Assembly: GCA_023410535.1 (NCBI GenBank)
Contig: JAEYPR010000001.1
Span: forward strand, 1-64,000
Direction of reading: 5' to 3'
From: Bacillota bacterium
Lineage (GTDB): Bacteria; Bacillota; UBA4882; UBA8346
Length of the DNA stretch: 64,000 nt
Part shown: piece by piece, positions 1 through 7,728 of the stretch
How the letters are laid out: the number at the start of each line of letters is the position of its first letter
How positions within the stretch are numbered: position 1 is the first letter of the stretch
Notes under the pieces: generated by a model
The model's database searches: none
Seen by the model: the letters and a program-made list of their open reading frames with translations, nothing else
Told to the model about the DNA's origin: nothing
Position numbers and translations under genes: made by a program

Positions 1-102
1 TTCCTCCATGTCTTGTCTTATTTTACATGGCTATGGAGGTTTACACAATTGTTTCTGCACTTTCAATTTTCGGGTGGGCAATTGCCCCTTGGGAGGCTCG
101 CG
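1..102. other. Non-coding window edge with inverted repeats
   Basis: No coding frame is credible here. Positions 2-38 hold an inverted repeat with arms CCTCCAT and ATGGAGG, with a second pair (CCATGT/ACATGG) nested in it, and 77-88 is a short palindrome around GGGCAATTGCCC. These could be a transcription terminator or protein sites belonging to whatever lies left of the window. No gene name can be attached. Confidence 0.4.
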
Positions 103-373
103 GAGCTCATTTTGTGGATAACTGATCTCATTTTGTTACTCAATGATCTCATTTTGTGAATAACGTAGATCGTTTTGTTAATAACTCAGCTCGTTTTGTG
201 AATAACTGATCTATTTCTGTGACTCAATGAGCTTGTTTTGTGGATAACTGATCTATTTTTGTTAGTAAATGAGCTCGTTTTGTGAATAACTTAGATCGTT
301 TTGTGAATAAGTGATCTATTTCTGTGGATAAACGGGATCCTTGGATGGGGGTAATAAGATTGGCTGTGGATAA
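103..373 (+). repeat. 21-bp phased array with eight perfect DnaA boxes
   Basis: A degenerate tandem repeat with exact 21-bp phasing: the central G of TTTTGT falls at 114, 135, 156, 177, 198, 219, 240, 261, 282, 303 and 324. The nonamer TGTGGATAA or TGTGAATAA, the reverse complement of the DnaA box TTATNCACA, occurs perfectly at 113, 155, 197, 239, 281, 302, 323 and 365, all in one orientation and all separated by multiples of 21 bp (two helical turns). Intervening units hold mismatched versions, such as TGTTAATAA at 176. A minus-strand reading frame crosses part of it but stops inside the array, so it is not coding. Candidate roles are a chromosomal origin or a DnaA-binding cluster. No dnaA, dnaN or rpmH gene is visible, but the left flank is missing. 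Confidence 0.8.
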
Positions 374-419
374 GTTGGGTTGGGTTGGGGTAAAGAACGG
401 GCGGATGGGGCGTTGGAGC

Positions 420-555
420 GTCTGGACCAGGATTTCACGGATTCGGCGGATTAAAAGGATTTGGGAGCGAGTTTTGGATGCGAAGGAATGAATCAGCAAT
501 AAATCAAGTTTTTAATCCATTGAATCCTTATAATCCTTTAAATCCCGGTTCAGAC
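420..555. repeat. Inverted pair of GGATT-rich repeats
   Basis: The left arm (about 420-462) begins GTCTGGACCAGGATTT and continues with GGATT blocks spaced roughly 9-12 bp. The right arm (about 514-555) is its inverted counterpart, with AATCC blocks ending in AAATCCCGGTTCAGAC. The two arms face each other across about 50 bp and could fold as a long imperfect hairpin. It lies just past the stop codon of the minus-strand acyltransferase at 574, so it may end that transcript. Similar CTGAACC-GGATT intergenic repeats are known from many bacterial phyla; their function is not settled. Confidence 0.5.
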
Positions 556-573
556 AGGGGGTTAGGCGATCGA

Positions 574-1278
574 TTAGTCTATTTTATACACACCCTGATA
601 TTCGGATTTTAGCATTTGGGCAATTTTCCGCATTGCGGTAGCTACACTTTCTTCATCCCAATCATCATGGTGATGATTTTTTTTCTCCAGTTGAAAAGGC
701 TGTCCTACGTTAACACTCACGGTTGCATGTTGCGGAGTTTCCTCACCCATGTCGTTTTGGTGGACCGGCAGCAAGCGCTCTGTTCCCTCAAGGGCGATGG
801 GAACAATATCAGCTTTTGAGAGTCTTGCTAATAGTAGAAACCCCTTTTTACCCTTGATCATGGCGCCGGACCGGCTGCGGGTCCCCTCGGGGAAGATCAG
901 GATGGACTCTCCCATATTCAATACGGCGAGCGCGTTTTTGATTGCATTTCGATCCGCCGAATTTGGGTTGATGGGAATTTGCTTAACTGTTTTTAGAAAT
1001 ATCGATGTCAGGGGATTTTCGTTTAGCTTGATACCAGCCATGAAGGTGATGTTGTTTTTCTTAAGTACCTTATTGAGAACAATGCCATCCATATTGCTTA
1101 AATGATTTGCAATAAATATGGTTGGTTTGCCGATCCGCTCGGACAGAATTTCGTTTCCCATCACCGCTAATTTTGCATATTTATTAAGAAGATATTCAGC
1201 TGTTTTACTGCTAATATATCGAATAATACTTTCTGGAAGGATGTTAATAATTGGTGCCAGCACCCGTAGCGTTTTCAT
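574..1278 (-). CDS. plsC: 1-acyl-sn-glycerol-3-phosphate acyltransferase (PlsC family)
   Basis: Transfers an acyl chain to lysophosphatidic acid in phospholipid synthesis, at the cytoplasmic face of the membrane. The 234-residue protein carries the family HX4D motif (NHLSNMD) and the FPEGTRS substrate-binding block about 70 residues later. A frame upstream adds 39 residues, but the ATG at 1278 is preceded by a clear Shine-Dalgarno (GACGAGG, 6-7 bases away) and the extra residues look unlike the family, so the shorter form is chosen. The gene stands alone on the minus strand between the repeat region and a divergent secreted-protein gene. Family assignment is secure; the exact acyl acceptor is inferred. 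Confidence 0.88.
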   Translation of the reverse strand: MKTLRVLAPIINILPESIIRYISSKTAEYLLNKYAKLAVMGNEILSERIGKPTIFIANHLSNMDGIVLNKVLKKNNITFMAGIKLNENPLTSIFLKTVKQIPINPNSADRNAIKNALAVLNMGESILIFPEGTRSRSGAMIKGKKGFLLLARLSKADIVPIALEGTERLLPVHQNDMGEETPQHATVSVNVGQPFQLEKKNHHHDDWDEESVATAMRKIAQMLKSEYQGVYKID

Positions 1279-1395
1279 AAATACCTCGTCGAAAAGGAAA
1301 TTTATCGCTTGTGATTTTACCTGCGATACTATCCTATATTCTAGCAAATACTTAATAATATTGAAAGCACAATAGTTCCGTTGCGATCGGTGCAA

Positions 1396-1566
1396 AAGAG
1401 GTCAAACCGAATGAATGGAACCGGTTCGAAAAAACATCCCCATTCGAGCAGGGGTTCGCCTCCCAATGTGGAAGTTAACTAAGGGCGGAAGCTTAGGAAT
1501 CTGTAACTTGGAACTCAACAACACCCAAAAACGTCATATGTCATAAACGGACAAGGAGAACTACAT
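1396..1566. other. Divergent intergenic region
   Basis: This 170-bp region separates the minus-strand acyltransferase from the plus-strand secreted-protein gene. It contains a short palindrome, GAACCGGTTC, near 1419-1429. A weak TTGGAA box near 1508 has no well-spaced -10 partner. No gene is seen. Confidence 0.3.
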
Positions 1567-2439
1567 ATGGCAAATTTGCGAAAACTATCCCGTCGCGGGC
1601 GTTTATTAGGGTTCGCCCTGGTGGGATTGATGGTATTTTCAGCGCCAAGCCGGGCGTTTGAATCGCACTACATCCCGTTCGACTGGACGAGCGCCGCTTT
1701 GTTGCTCCAGCAGACGGTTAACACCAAACTCATCCCGTACGACGTCAAGGGCGACGGGTTTAAGATCACTATTACCAAACTCAACCGTTTCACCATGGAT
1801 TGGGAGCAGTCCCAGTTTATTTTGGGTTGTTCGTTTTCCGGCCAATATCAAAAAGGGTTTATCAGCTTCAGTCCCACCGGAGAGGTCGAGTTTGTCGGGA
1901 CCGGCTTGTTAGCCGCCCCCGAACAAAAGTTAGGAGTCAAACTGGTGCGTATTAGCGGGTTGCGGCTGGATGGGACAGCCGGTCTAGTTAGTGAAGGCGC
2001 GCGGATGATTTTAGATAAAAGCCTGTCCGGAAAGGAATTTTGGTATGGACAGACCCCAGCATTCAGTGAAGTATTGACTCAAAACCGGCTGGGTGATTTC
2101 TTAAACATCGCCCTGTCCAAAAATCTGCCGTTATCGGGCGATAACGAGCAAGGAGGGGTTACCTTAACCGACCTGCGCGAGTTGTCGTTATTGGACGAGC
2201 CCGGGCGGATGCGGGCGCGGTTCGGAATCAAAGGGACTTGTCTCAGGATCAATTACGAGGGGGAGGCTGCCATGGACATCCGGGTAGCGGTCGATCCGGA
2301 CGAGTTGGCGGGAAAAATTCAGATCGACCAGTTAACGGAGCTGAAGTTGCATAATACCCCGGGCTTAATCGGCGGGATCATCAAAATGATCGCCAACACC
2401 AAACTGAAAGGGAAGGAATTCTCCTTCTGTTGGAAATAA
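1567..2439 (+). CDS. Secreted protein of unknown function
   Basis: The 290-residue product starts with a positively charged segment (MANLRKLSRRGR), a hydrophobic stretch and a plausible signal-peptidase site near SRA-FES around residue 30, so it is probably exported. The mature part is rich in alternating beta-type segments (KITITKLNRFTM, VKLVRISGLRLDG, DIRVAVDPDELAG), suggesting a beta-rich lipid- or ligand-binding fold, but no named family was recognised. An ACAAGGAG site sits 7 bases before the ATG. It is 27 bp upstream of galE on the same strand and may be cotranscribed. No function is claimed. Confidence 0.75.
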   Translation: MANLRKLSRRGRLLGFALVGLMVFSAPSRAFESHYIPFDWTSAALLLQQTVNTKLIPYDVKGDGFKITITKLNRFTMDWEQSQFILGCSFSGQYQKGFISFSPTGEVEFVGTGLLAAPEQKLGVKLVRISGLRLDGTAGLVSEGARMILDKSLSGKEFWYGQTPAFSEVLTQNRLGDFLNIALSKNLPLSGDNEQGGVTLTDLRELSLLDEPGRMRARFGIKGTCLRINYEGEAAMDIRVAVDPDELAGKIQIDQLTELKLHNTPGLIGGIIKMIANTKLKGKEFSFCWK

Positions 2440-2466
2440 CGCGACACAAGTTCATGGAGGTTTCCA

Positions 2467-3489
2467 ATGAAGATCTTAGTTACGGGCGGCGCCGGTTATA
2501 TCGGCAGCACTACTTGCGCCGCGTTGGAGGAACAAGGCCATACTCCGATTATTTTCGATTCGTTCATTACCGGACGGCGGGAATTCACCACGGGACGGAT
2601 TGTTTACCAAGGCGATATCGCCGACCGGGTTCTGGTGGAACGGATCTTTCACGAACATCCCGAGATTGCGGTGACGATTCATTTTGCGGCGTTGATTCAG
2701 GTTCCGGAATCGGTCGCCCAGCCGTATGATTATTATCAGAACAATGTCGCCAAGTCGCTGCAGCTTTTTAAAAACCTTCACGAAGTCGGCTGCCGCAATA
2801 TTGTTTTTAGCTCATCGGCGTCGGTCTATGACGATGTCCCCGGCTTTATGGTGACCGAACAGGCGCCGCTCAATCCGCGCAGTCCGTACGCGCGGACCAA
2901 ATATATGATGGAGATGGTTTTGAAGGATTTATGCGCCGCCTACGGATTGCGCGGCATCGCCTTGCGTTACTTCAATCCGGTCGGCGCCGATCCCAAGCTC
3001 CGGTCAGGACTGAGCGTCGCCCAGCCCTCGCACTTGCTCGGGAAATTGGTCAGGGTGGCCCGGGGCGAGGAAGCGGTCTTCCAAATCACCGGTGTCAACT
3101 GGCCGACGCGCGACGGCTCGGGAATCCGCGATTATTTACATGTCTGGGATTTGGCCCAAGCCCATGTCCATGCGGTGGAATATTTCGACGCGGTTTTTGA
3201 TCAAAGCGCTTCCGATTCCAATGCTCCCGTCCTTGGATATAGGGTCATCAATTTAGGTTCCGGCCGTGGCGTCACCGTCAAAGAGTTTGTGCAAGCGTTT
3301 GAAACGGTTTTCGGATGCGCGATCCCAAAGGTCGAGGCGCCGCCGCGTCCCGGCGATGTGGCCGGTTCCTACGCCAACGCCGATCGAGCGAAAGCGTTGC
3401 TGCGGTGGGAGGCCAAGCTCCCGATTGAACAGGCGATCGCCGACGCGTTGCGTTGGGAAGCGGTAAAACAACAAGTGTTGAAAGGTTAA
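2467..3489 (+). CDS. galE: UDP-glucose 4-epimerase
   Basis: Interconverts UDP-glucose and UDP-galactose for the Leloir pathway and for cell-surface sugar synthesis; cytoplasmic, NAD-bound. The N-terminal Rossmann motif GGAGYIGS (residues 7-14), the SSSASVY strand and the catalytic YARTK (Y-x3-K, about residues 141-145) identify an extended short-chain dehydrogenase. Its 340 residues match the family. The ATG follows GGAGG by 7 bases. The next gene starts 6 bp after the stop, so the two form an operon. No other gal gene is nearby. Confidence 0.93.
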   Translation: MKILVTGGAGYIGSTTCAALEEQGHTPIIFDSFITGRREFTTGRIVYQGDIADRVLVERIFHEHPEIAVTIHFAALIQVPESVAQPYDYYQNNVAKSLQLFKNLHEVGCRNIVFSSSASVYDDVPGFMVTEQAPLNPRSPYARTKYMMEMVLKDLCAAYGLRGIALRYFNPVGADPKLRSGLSVAQPSHLLGKLVRVARGEEAVFQITGVNWPTRDGSGIRDYLHVWDLAQAHVHAVEYFDAVFDQSASDSNAPVLGYRVINLGSGRGVTVKEFVQAFETVFGCAIPKVEAPPRPGDVAGSYANADRAKALLRWEAKLPIEQAIADALRWEAVKQQVLKG

Positions 3490-3495
3490 AAACCA

Positions 3496-4284
3496 ATGCT
3501 TGACGCTCATGTCCATCTGGAGCGCGGCCCGTACACCCTCGACTGGGTGTGGCAGTTTATTCGGCAAGCGCAACACGCTGGCCTTGACCAAATCTACCTA
3601 TTGGAGCATTCGCACCGCTTTCAGGAGTTTGCGCCGCTCTATCGCTGGATTCGGTCGCAAGACCCCGCGGTTAATCAATATCAACAGGAATGGCTCCATC
3701 GCAAACTGCAGCGACGCTTGGGCGAATATACGGATCTGGTGCGCGCGGTTCGCCAACAAGACTTACCGATCCGGGTTGATTTCGGACTGGAGGTCTGTTA
3801 CTTTCCGCAGGAAGAAACGTTGATTAAGAAACTCACCAGTGACTTTGATTGGGACTTTTTAACCGGTGCGGTTCATTGGATCGACGGTTGGGGGTTTGAT
3901 CATCCCCAAACGAAAGAAACATGGCGCAACCGGGATATTGATCGGGTGTATCAACGTTATTTCGATTTGATTAAGCAATTGATCCAAACGCGATTATTCA
4001 ATCACTTGGCCCATCCCGACTCGATCAAGTGTTTCAACCATGAACCGGGTTTTGATCTGAATGATACCTATCATGATGTTGCCAAAATCGTCAAAGCGTA
4101 TGATCTGAAAGTTGAAAACAGCGCCGGGTTGCATCTCAACTACGGACATGCCGAATTGGGGTTGAACCGTCAATTTTTAGCGCACCTTCAAGCGGCTGGC
4201 GTATCGTTGCTCACCGCCTCCGACGCCCATCGCCCCGAGGATGTCGGCCGTTATATACCGGAGTTGGCGGCGTTGCATCAGTAA
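3496..4284 (+). CDS. PHP-domain phosphatase, histidinol-phosphatase type
   Basis: A metal-dependent phosphoesterase of the PHP superfamily. Metal-binding motifs appear in the expected order: DAHVHLE at residues 3-9, EHSH near 37, the Glu of DFGLEV near 97, the AVHW region, HLAHPD near 172, and the C-terminal DAHRPED. The 262-residue length fits HisK/HIS15-type histidinol-phosphate phosphatases. No other his gene is near; it is 6 bp downstream of galE, so a different sugar or polyol phosphate substrate is equally possible. The fold is secure, the substrate is not. Confidence 0.8.
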   Translation: MLDAHVHLERGPYTLDWVWQFIRQAQHAGLDQIYLLEHSHRFQEFAPLYRWIRSQDPAVNQYQQEWLHRKLQRRLGEYTDLVRAVRQQDLPIRVDFGLEVCYFPQEETLIKKLTSDFDWDFLTGAVHWIDGWGFDHPQTKETWRNRDIDRVYQRYFDLIKQLIQTRLFNHLAHPDSIKCFNHEPGFDLNDTYHDVAKIVKAYDLKVENSAGLHLNYGHAELGLNRQFLAHLQAAGVSLLTASDAHRPEDVGRYIPELAALHQ

Positions 4285-4298
4285 TAAAAGCGATTTGT

Positions 4299-4348
4299 CG
4301 TTAAGTTCAGCCTATCTTTCGTAAAACTAACGGAGGATGGGTTTTTTT
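4299..4348 (+). terminator. Possible terminator after the galE operon
   Basis: CGTTA-AG at 4299 can pair with CTAACG at 4327-4332 around a long loop, followed after GAGGATGG by a run of seven T residues at 4342-4348. The T-run is good but the stem is short and bulged, so this is tentative. Confidence 0.35.
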
Positions 4349-4421
4349 GTGATTGCTGCAGGTAAATCATGGCTGCTTATTAAAATTATTCTTAAATTGA
4401 CAAATATAGACGGCGGTGTCG

Positions 4422-4863
4422 ATGATAACATTGCGGTTGGTAGAACCGACAGATCTTGATTTATTGGCTATCTGGAATAAACAGTTGATCGAAGATGAGC
4501 GACATGATAACCTCATGGGAGTGCCGGAGTTGAAAGAGCGGATGCAAGGGTTTCTACAGACCGGTTATCGGGCCTACTTGTTTGAAGATGGCCGGGAACC
4601 GGTCGGTTACGCGCTGGTTAATTTGACCAAAGATCCGCTGTATTTACGCCAGTTTTTTATCGCTCGCAAACATAGGCGTCATGGGTACGGACGGGTTGCT
4701 TTCTTTTCGGTTGCTGGAGATTCTCCAAATAACGACGATTGATATCGAGGTTTTGACCAGGAATGAAACGGGGCGAAAGTTCTGGGCTTCGTTGGGATTT
4801 CAGGAACATAGCGTTTATATGCGCTGGAATCAAAGTTACGCCGAAGCTGGGGAAATGGAATGA
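4422..4863 (+). pseudogene. GNAT acetyltransferase broken by a +1 frameshift
   Basis: Two overlapping frames together make one GNAT-family N-acetyltransferase. The first (from ATG 4422, or GTG 4416) gives the N-terminal half up to the acetyl-CoA loop FFIARKHRRHGYGR. The second gives the C-terminal half: RLLEILQ, IDIEVLTRNE, the FWASLGF box and a final strand. Removing one T from the TTTT run at 4704-4707 restores a single continuous frame of roughly 147 residues with all core motifs. This is either a recent pseudogene or a one-base sequencing or assembly error. The substrate cannot be predicted. Confidence 0.75.
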
Positions 4864-4891
4864 AATAAGAGTAAATAATTCCAAATTGTAG

Positions 4892-4920
4892 TTGCAAAGT
4901 CAAAACATTATTGGTAAAAT
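4892..4920 (+). promoter_or_regulatory. Sigma-A-type promoter of the ABC exporter operon
   Basis: TTGCAA at 4892-4897 and TAAAAT at 4915-4920 are separated by 17 bp. This predicts a start near 4927 and a leader of about 105 bases before the ATPase gene. Confidence 0.6.
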
Positions 4921-4952
4921 AGAGGGAATATTCACCAGCATTTTATGAAAAT

Positions 4953-5006
4953 CCCTTCGCGGCACTCGAGAAGGGGAAACTACGTAGGTGGTTTCCCTTT
5001 AAATTT
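4953..5006 (+). promoter_or_regulatory. Leader with two overlapping hairpins, attenuator-like
   Basis: Hairpin 1 pairs CCCTTC (4953-4958) with GAAGGG (4970-4975). Hairpin 2 pairs GGGAAAC (4974-4980) with GTTTCCC (4991-4997) and is followed by TTTAAATTTTA. The two share bases 4974-4975 and cannot both form fully. The second resembles a weak intrinsic terminator placed before the exporter operon. No known riboswitch class was recognised; the switching role is inference. Confidence 0.4.
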
Positions 5007-5032
5007 TATATTGGAATGGAGTCTGAAGCATC

Positions 5033-6055
5033 GTGTCCATTATCAAAGTTACTCATCTTACCAAAACCTTCAAACGTCAAAAGCGCCATTCCGGGTTCTG
5101 GGGCGGCATGCGGACGTTTTTCAGTAATGAATACGAATCCAAGACCGCAGTCGATGATATCTCCTTTGAAATTGACAAAGGGGAGGTCGTTGGTTACATC
5201 GGTCCTAACGGCGCCGGAAAGTCAACCTCAATCAAGATGATGGTCGGGATATTGGTGCCATCCTCGGGCAAGGTAGAGGTGGCGGGGCTAGTGCCGTATG
5301 AGAACCGGATTGATAACGCCCAACGGATCGGAGTGGTCTTTGGACAACGCACTCAATTATGGTGGGATATCCCGGTATTGGAGACGTTTAAATTACTCCG
5401 CCATATGTATCGCGTGCCGGAGGCTCGATTCAAAGCGAACCTTGATTTATGTTATGACATCTTGGGGATTGCCGAGTTTGCCAACACGCCGGTTCGCCAA
5501 CTTAGTTTGGGCCAACGAATGCGGTCGGATTTGGCGGCCGCATTGTTGCATAATCCGGAGATTCTGTACCTCGATGAACCCACCATTGGTTTGGATGTGG
5601 TCGTGAAGAAGAAGATCCGCGAGTTTATTGAGGAGATCAACAAACAGCATCAGACCACGGTGATTTTAACCACGCATGATATGTCGGATATTGAGAAACT
5701 TTGCTCGCGGGTGATGGTGATTGATAAAGGACGGATCATGTATAATGGTTGTCTTGAAGAACTCAAACAGGTATATGGTTCAGCGGAAACCCTCACCGCC
5801 GAACTGCAAGGCGAACGGTCGGAATACGAATGGGACGTCTTGCAACAAATGGGAGTAACCCTGGTGAAATTTAACGGTCAAAAGGTGGAGCTACGTTATA
5901 ACCGGGCTGAAGTGAAGTCGAGTATGGTTTTGAAATGGCTGATGGAACGGTATGAGGTCAAAGATTTTACCGTGCGCGAGACCGAGATTGAAGAAGTGAT
6001 CCGCCGGATGTATCTTGGTCAACCGACCGCTGCCGCGACTTTCGATGAAAGGTAA
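5033..6055 (+). CDS. ABC-2 exporter ATP-binding protein
   Basis: ATPase subunit powering the two permeases encoded next to it. Walker A is GPNGAGKST (residues 57-65), the signature motif is LSLGQRMR and Walker B is ILYLDEPT, followed by the switch His in LTTHD. A spacer with an FGQRTQLWWD segment after Walker A and a C-terminal extension of roughly 100 residues are typical of the drug/viologen-exporter-like ABC-2 subfamily. It starts with GTG; a GGAG lies about 15 bases upstream, so the site is mediocre. First gene of a four-gene operon ending at 8688. The exported substrate is unknown. Confidence 0.88.
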   Translation: MSIIKVTHLTKTFKRQKRHSGFWGGMRTFFSNEYESKTAVDDISFEIDKGEVVGYIGPNGAGKSTSIKMMVGILVPSSGKVEVAGLVPYENRIDNAQRIGVVFGQRTQLWWDIPVLETFKLLRHMYRVPEARFKANLDLCYDILGIAEFANTPVRQLSLGQRMRSDLAAALLHNPEILYLDEPTIGLDVVVKKKIREFIEEINKQHQTTVILTTHDMSDIEKLCSRVMVIDKGRIMYNGCLEELKQVYGSAETLTAELQGERSEYEWDVLQQMGVTLVKFNGQKVELRYNRAEVKSSMVLKWLMERYEVKDFTVRETEIEEVIRRMYLGQPTAAATFDER

Positions 6056-6061
6056 ATTCGC

Positions 6062-6850
6062 ATGCGTTTGTATTGGGAGTTCATTAAAAATACATTTCAG
6101 TCGGAATTGGTTTATCGTACGAACACATTCTTTATGCTGATTGGAAATATCATCGGTTTGTTAATTCAGATTTCAATCTGGCGGGCGTTATTACTGGGAA
6201 AACCGGAAACGGGAATTGTCAGCTTTCAACAGATGGTAACGTATACGATCCTCAGCACCGCAATCTCGTTGTTTATTGGTTATGATTTACTATGGATTAT
6301 TGAAGATAAAATCCGCAGCGGGGAGATTGCCAATGATTTGATCAAACCAGTGGATCTGCGAATTATGTTGTTGTCGCAGGTTGTTGGAGGAATGGGATCG
6401 ACGCTGTTCATTGAGTTGGTACCGATGCTAACCTTTGGCATCCTTTGTTTTGGGATTCAACTTCCGACAATGGAGAATGGCGTGATGTTTTCAATTGCCA
6501 CATTCAACGGAATTATCATTAACTCCTATATCTGTTATATTTGCGGTTTGACCGGGTTTTGGTGGAACCGGGTCAAACAGTTTTTTAATCTGCTGCGGGT
6601 GTCGTTTCGGCTTTTTTCGGGATCATTTGTGCCGCTTTGGTTTTTTCCGAAAGCATTGGCCGATTTGGCAATGTTACTCCCGTTTCGTTTAATCTATTAC
6701 ACACCGTTGGCGATCTATTTAGGCAAAATCCCGCCGCTGGAGGTTCGCTGGCAAATAATCAACCAATTACTTTGGATTGCCGCCTTTTTTTTAATTGAAC
6801 GCTTGATGTGGAAGAAAGCAATCCGAAAACTGGTAATCCAGGGAGGTTGA
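6062..6850 (+). CDS. ABC-2 type permease (DUF990-like), subunit 1
   Basis: A 262-residue integral membrane protein with about six hydrophobic segments, beginning with the typical MRLYWEFIKNTFQSELVYRT cytoplasmic helix and including TGFWWNRV and LFSGSFVPLWFFP, both characteristic of the ABC-2 membrane family often paired in two half-size permeases. It starts 6 bp after the ATPase stop and ends 1 bp before the second permease, so translation is probably coupled. It should form the export channel with its neighbour. The substrate is not evident. Confidence 0.85.
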   Translation: MRLYWEFIKNTFQSELVYRTNTFFMLIGNIIGLLIQISIWRALLLGKPETGIVSFQQMVTYTILSTAISLFIGYDLLWIIEDKIRSGEIANDLIKPVDLRIMLLSQVVGGMGSTLFIELVPMLTFGILCFGIQLPTMENGVMFSIATFNGIIINSYICYICGLTGFWWNRVKQFFNLLRVSFRLFSGSFVPLWFFPKALADLAMLLPFRLIYYTPLAIYLGKIPPLEVRWQIINQLLWIAAFFLIERLMWKKAIRKLVIQGG

Positions 6851-6851
6851 A

Positions 6852-7655
6852 ATGCATCTGTTCAAACTTTATCTTCGTTTTGTCATCGTTTATATCAAAA
6901 GTATCTGCGAATATCGGGCGGCATTATTGATCGACATTGTGGTTCAATTTGCGATCTTCGGTTCTTCGTTTGCGGTGATTTGGGTAATCGCGCAGCGCTT
7001 TCAGACGGTAGGCGGTTGGAACTATTATGAATTGATATTTCTTTATAATTTGAATATGCTCTCTTATGGAATTGCCGGATTTGTGTTTTGGGAACCGATG
7101 CGTGAGTTGAATTATGCAGTACGCAAAGGAACTTTCGACAGTATGTTGATTTATCCATTGAACCCGCTAATTCATCTTTGTTTCCGGAATATCGCCCATC
7201 AAAACATTGGCAATGTGATCTTAGGCGGAATTGTTTTCGCTGTTTGTTTTCAGCATTTACCGATTTTGTGGACTATTCCCAAAATGGTCTGGTTTATCCT
7301 AACAATAATCAGCGGATCTTTAATTCAATTTTGTTTGATGGTTTTGGTTGGGGCATGCAATTTTTGGTTAAAGCAAGCAAGAGGAGTCTTTAATCTCACA
7401 TTTTTTGGGCTGAAGAATTTCCTGGATTATCCTATTAAGATTTATGACAGCGGAATTCAATTTTTGTTGACCTTTATTGTCCCTTACGCATTCGTTAATT
7501 TTTACCCGGCGCAATATTTTTTAGATAAGTCCGGTGACTTTCTTTTTCACCCGCTGTTGCAATTTACCGCTCCATTCATTGCGATCTTATTCCTGATCGT
7601 CACGTTACGGGTTTGGAAGATTGGGTTATACCGTTATGAGAGCGCCGGATCGTAA
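6852..7655 (+). CDS. ABC-2 type permease, subunit 2
   Basis: Second half-size permease (267 residues, about six transmembrane segments) of the same ABC-2 family. Marker segments include FVFWEPMRELNYAVRKGTFD, which matches the cytoplasmic GxF loop of these permeases, and a late FVNFYPAQYFLDK before the last helices. GGGAGG lies 6 bases before its ATG, inside the end of the preceding gene. Cotranscribed with 5033-6055, 6062-6850 and the HlyD-like gene. Confidence 0.85.
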   Translation: MHLFKLYLRFVIVYIKSICEYRAALLIDIVVQFAIFGSSFAVIWVIAQRFQTVGGWNYYELIFLYNLNMLSYGIAGFVFWEPMRELNYAVRKGTFDSMLIYPLNPLIHLCFRNIAHQNIGNVILGGIVFAVCFQHLPILWTIPKMVWFILTIISGSLIQFCLMVLVGACNFWLKQARGVFNLTFFGLKNFLDYPIKIYDSGIQFLLTFIVPYAFVNFYPAQYFLDKSGDFLFHPLLQFTAPFIAILFLIVTLRVWKIGLYRYESAGS

Positions 7656-7728
7656 TGGTCGTCTATCAAGATGGAGTATCAAACATTAACCGGCTATTGA
7701 TTCTACGAGAAGGGGAGTTACTTTTACG

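Noticed and set aside
224..499. Minus-strand frame of 91 codons with TK-rich heptads
   Set aside because: It is produced by the 21-bp DnaA-box array, stops in the middle of the array and has no ribosome site or homolog recognised.
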